Assembly (NCBI GenBank): GCA_002352135.1
Contig: DEHW01000200.1
Span: 1 to 14,381 of the forward strand
From: Lysobacterales bacterium UBA2790
GTDB lineage: Bacteria; Pseudomonadota; Gammaproteobacteria; Xanthomonadales; Xanthomonadaceae
Reading direction: 5' to 3'
Length of the DNA: 14,381 nt
Shown: positions 13,405 through 14,381 of the stretch, in pieces
Numbering within the stretch: the stretch's first letter is position 1
Layout of the letters: the number at the start of each line of letters is the position of its first letter
Notes under the pieces: generated by a model
Database searches by the model: none
The model's input: only the letters and a program-made list of their open reading frames with translations
Told to the model about the DNA's origin: nothing
Translations under genes and position numbers: made by a program

Positions 13405-14381
13405 ATGGCGACAAGCAGCCCATTGGTCGACGCCACACGGCAAGCGCTGGCGCAATCCGGGCCGTTGGCAAGCTGGCCGGGTTTTGTCGAGCGCGAAGCG
13501 CAATTGCGGCTGGCCGAGGCCATTGCGCAGGCGATGGATGATCGCGCCACGTTGATCGCCGAAGCAGGCACGGGAACCGGCAAGACCTTCGCGTATCTGG
13601 TGCCTGCGCTGCTGTCCGGCTTGCGGGTGATCGTATCGACCGGCACACGGGCTTTGCAGGATCAATTGTTCCAACGCGATCTGCCGCGACTGCGCCAGGC
13701 ACTGGGCGCGCGTCTGCGCGTGGCCCTGCTCAAGGGGCGCGCCAACTATCTGTGCCTGTATCGACTGGAGCAGGCGCGCCTGGATCGCATTGCAGGCAGC
13801 GTTTACGCGCTCGATCTGGCGGCCTTGGCGGCGCATGCGCAGATCAGCCCAGACGGCGATATCAGCGCGATCAGCGACATGGCGGAAGACTCGCCCGTTT
13901 GGCCGCTGGTGACTTCGACGGTGGACAACTGCCTGGGCTCGGAGTGTCCGCACTATGCCGAGTGCTTCGTCGTCAGGGCGCGGTCGGACGCGCAGGCGGC
14001 GGATCTTGTGGTGGTCAACCATCACCTGTTGTTCGCCGATGTCGCCCTGAAGCGCGAGGGCTTTGGAGAGATTCTGCCCGGCGCGCACGCGTTCATCATC
14101 GACGAGGCGCATCAGTGGCCGGAATTGGCCGTGCAGTTCTTCAGCGAAACGCTGTCGTCGCGCCAGTTGCTCGATTTGGCCCGCGACGCGCAAAGCGAGG
14201 CGCAATCTGCGTCGGCTGCCCTCGGTAGCATTCAGCCTGCCGCGCAGGCATTGGAGCGTTGCGTGCGCGAGTTGCGACTGGCCTGGGAACCGTTGCCAAG
14301 CCGCGCACCCTTGTCGCTGGCACTGGCGCATGACCCTTGCGTCGACAGTCTGGATGCCCTCGATGTCGCGCTGGCCGAATT
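13405..14381 (+). CDS. yoaA: YoaA/DinG-type ATP-dependent DNA helicase, 3' end missing
   Basis: An XPD-like superfamily 2 helicase with an iron-sulfur cluster that unwinds DNA 5' to 3'; E. coli YoaA acts in repair of stalled replication forks together with the HolC clamp-loader subunit. The frame is open to the window edge, giving 325 codons of an expected 630-650. Visible, numbered from the ATG: Walker A GTGTGKT at 55-61, motif Ia VSTGTRALQDQLFQRDLP at 77-94, four cluster cysteines at 117, 176, 181 and 187 (NYLCL; DNCLGSECPHYAEC), VVVNHHLLFAD near 202-212, and DEAH at 233-236. The stretch EDSPVWPLVTSTVDNCLGS is close to E. coli YoaA, which separates it from DinG proper. An in-frame GTG at 13384, six bases after the lpoP stop, would add seven residues; neither start has a strong Shine-Dalgarno. 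The short gap suggests co-transcription with lpoP. Confidence 0.94.
   Translation, partial: MATSSPLVDATRQALAQSGPLASWPGFVEREAQLRLAEAIAQAMDDRATLIAEAGTGTGKTFAYLVPALLSGLRVIVSTGTRALQDQLFQRDLPRLRQALGARLRVALLKGRANYLCLYRLEQARLDRIAGSVYALDLAALAAHAQISPDGDISAISDMAEDSPVWPLVTSTVDNCLGSECPHYAECFVVRARSDAQAADLVVVNHHLLFADVALKREGFGEILPGAHAFIIDEAHQWPELAVQFFSETLSSRQLLDLARDAQSEAQSASAALGSIQPAAQALERCVRELRLAWEPLPSRAPLSLALAHDPCVDSLDALDVALAE

Noticed and set aside
12856..14331. A 491-codon reverse-strand open frame opposite the lipoprotein and helicase genes
   Set aside because: Arg/Gln/His-rich shadow translation without domains; it spans two well-supported forward genes and their junction.

Overview
This is a GC-rich, gene-dense chromosomal segment that looks like an ordinary gammaproteobacterial housekeeping region. 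The order uvrC ... pgsA - tRNA-Gly(GCC) - tRNA-Cys(GCA) matches the uvrC-pgsA-glyW-cysT order of Escherichia coli, and mrcB followed by a TPR lipoprotein and a YoaA-type helicase is also a gammaproteobacterial pattern. High GC and frequent GTG/TTG starts would fit the Xanthomonadales/Lysobacterales, but that placement is inference. I see no insertion sequence, integrase, phage gene, CRISPR array or attachment-site duplication.

Left block (1-5479, + strand): the 3' three quarters of uvrC (nucleotide excision repair), then cydD and cydC (heterodimeric ABC exporter needed for cytochrome bd assembly), then pgsA (phosphatidylglycerophosphate synthase). uvrC/cydD and cydD/cydC each overlap by the four bases GTGA with a GGAG Shine-Dalgarno in front, so the three are probably translationally coupled. 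Compared with E. coli, cydDC has been placed inside the uvrC-pgsA pair.

Middle block (5480-5856, + strand): a near-consensus promoter, tRNA-Gly(GCC), a strong hairpin terminator, tRNA-Cys(GCA), and a second intrinsic terminator. The terminator lying between the two tRNAs is the unusual part.

Large reverse-strand gene (5857-10305): one 1482-residue protein with a GT-A-like N-terminal remnant, a GT-B (GT4-type) module, a coiled coil, a strongly basic linker, a GT2 module and a second GT-B (GT4-type) module. It stands alone, with no other polysaccharide gene nearby, and has its own reverse-strand promoter. It is the most distinctive item in the window; its product is unknown but is probably a surface polysaccharide, LPS or protein glycan.

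Right block (10470-14381, + strand): mrcB (bifunctional class A penicillin-binding protein 1B), a small TPR lipoprotein that is a good candidate for its outer-membrane activator LpoP, and the N-terminal 325 codons of a YoaA/DinG-type iron-sulfur helicase cut by the window edge. mrcB and the lipoprotein would work together in peptidoglycan synthesis; uvrC and yoaA are unrelated DNA-repair functions at the two ends.
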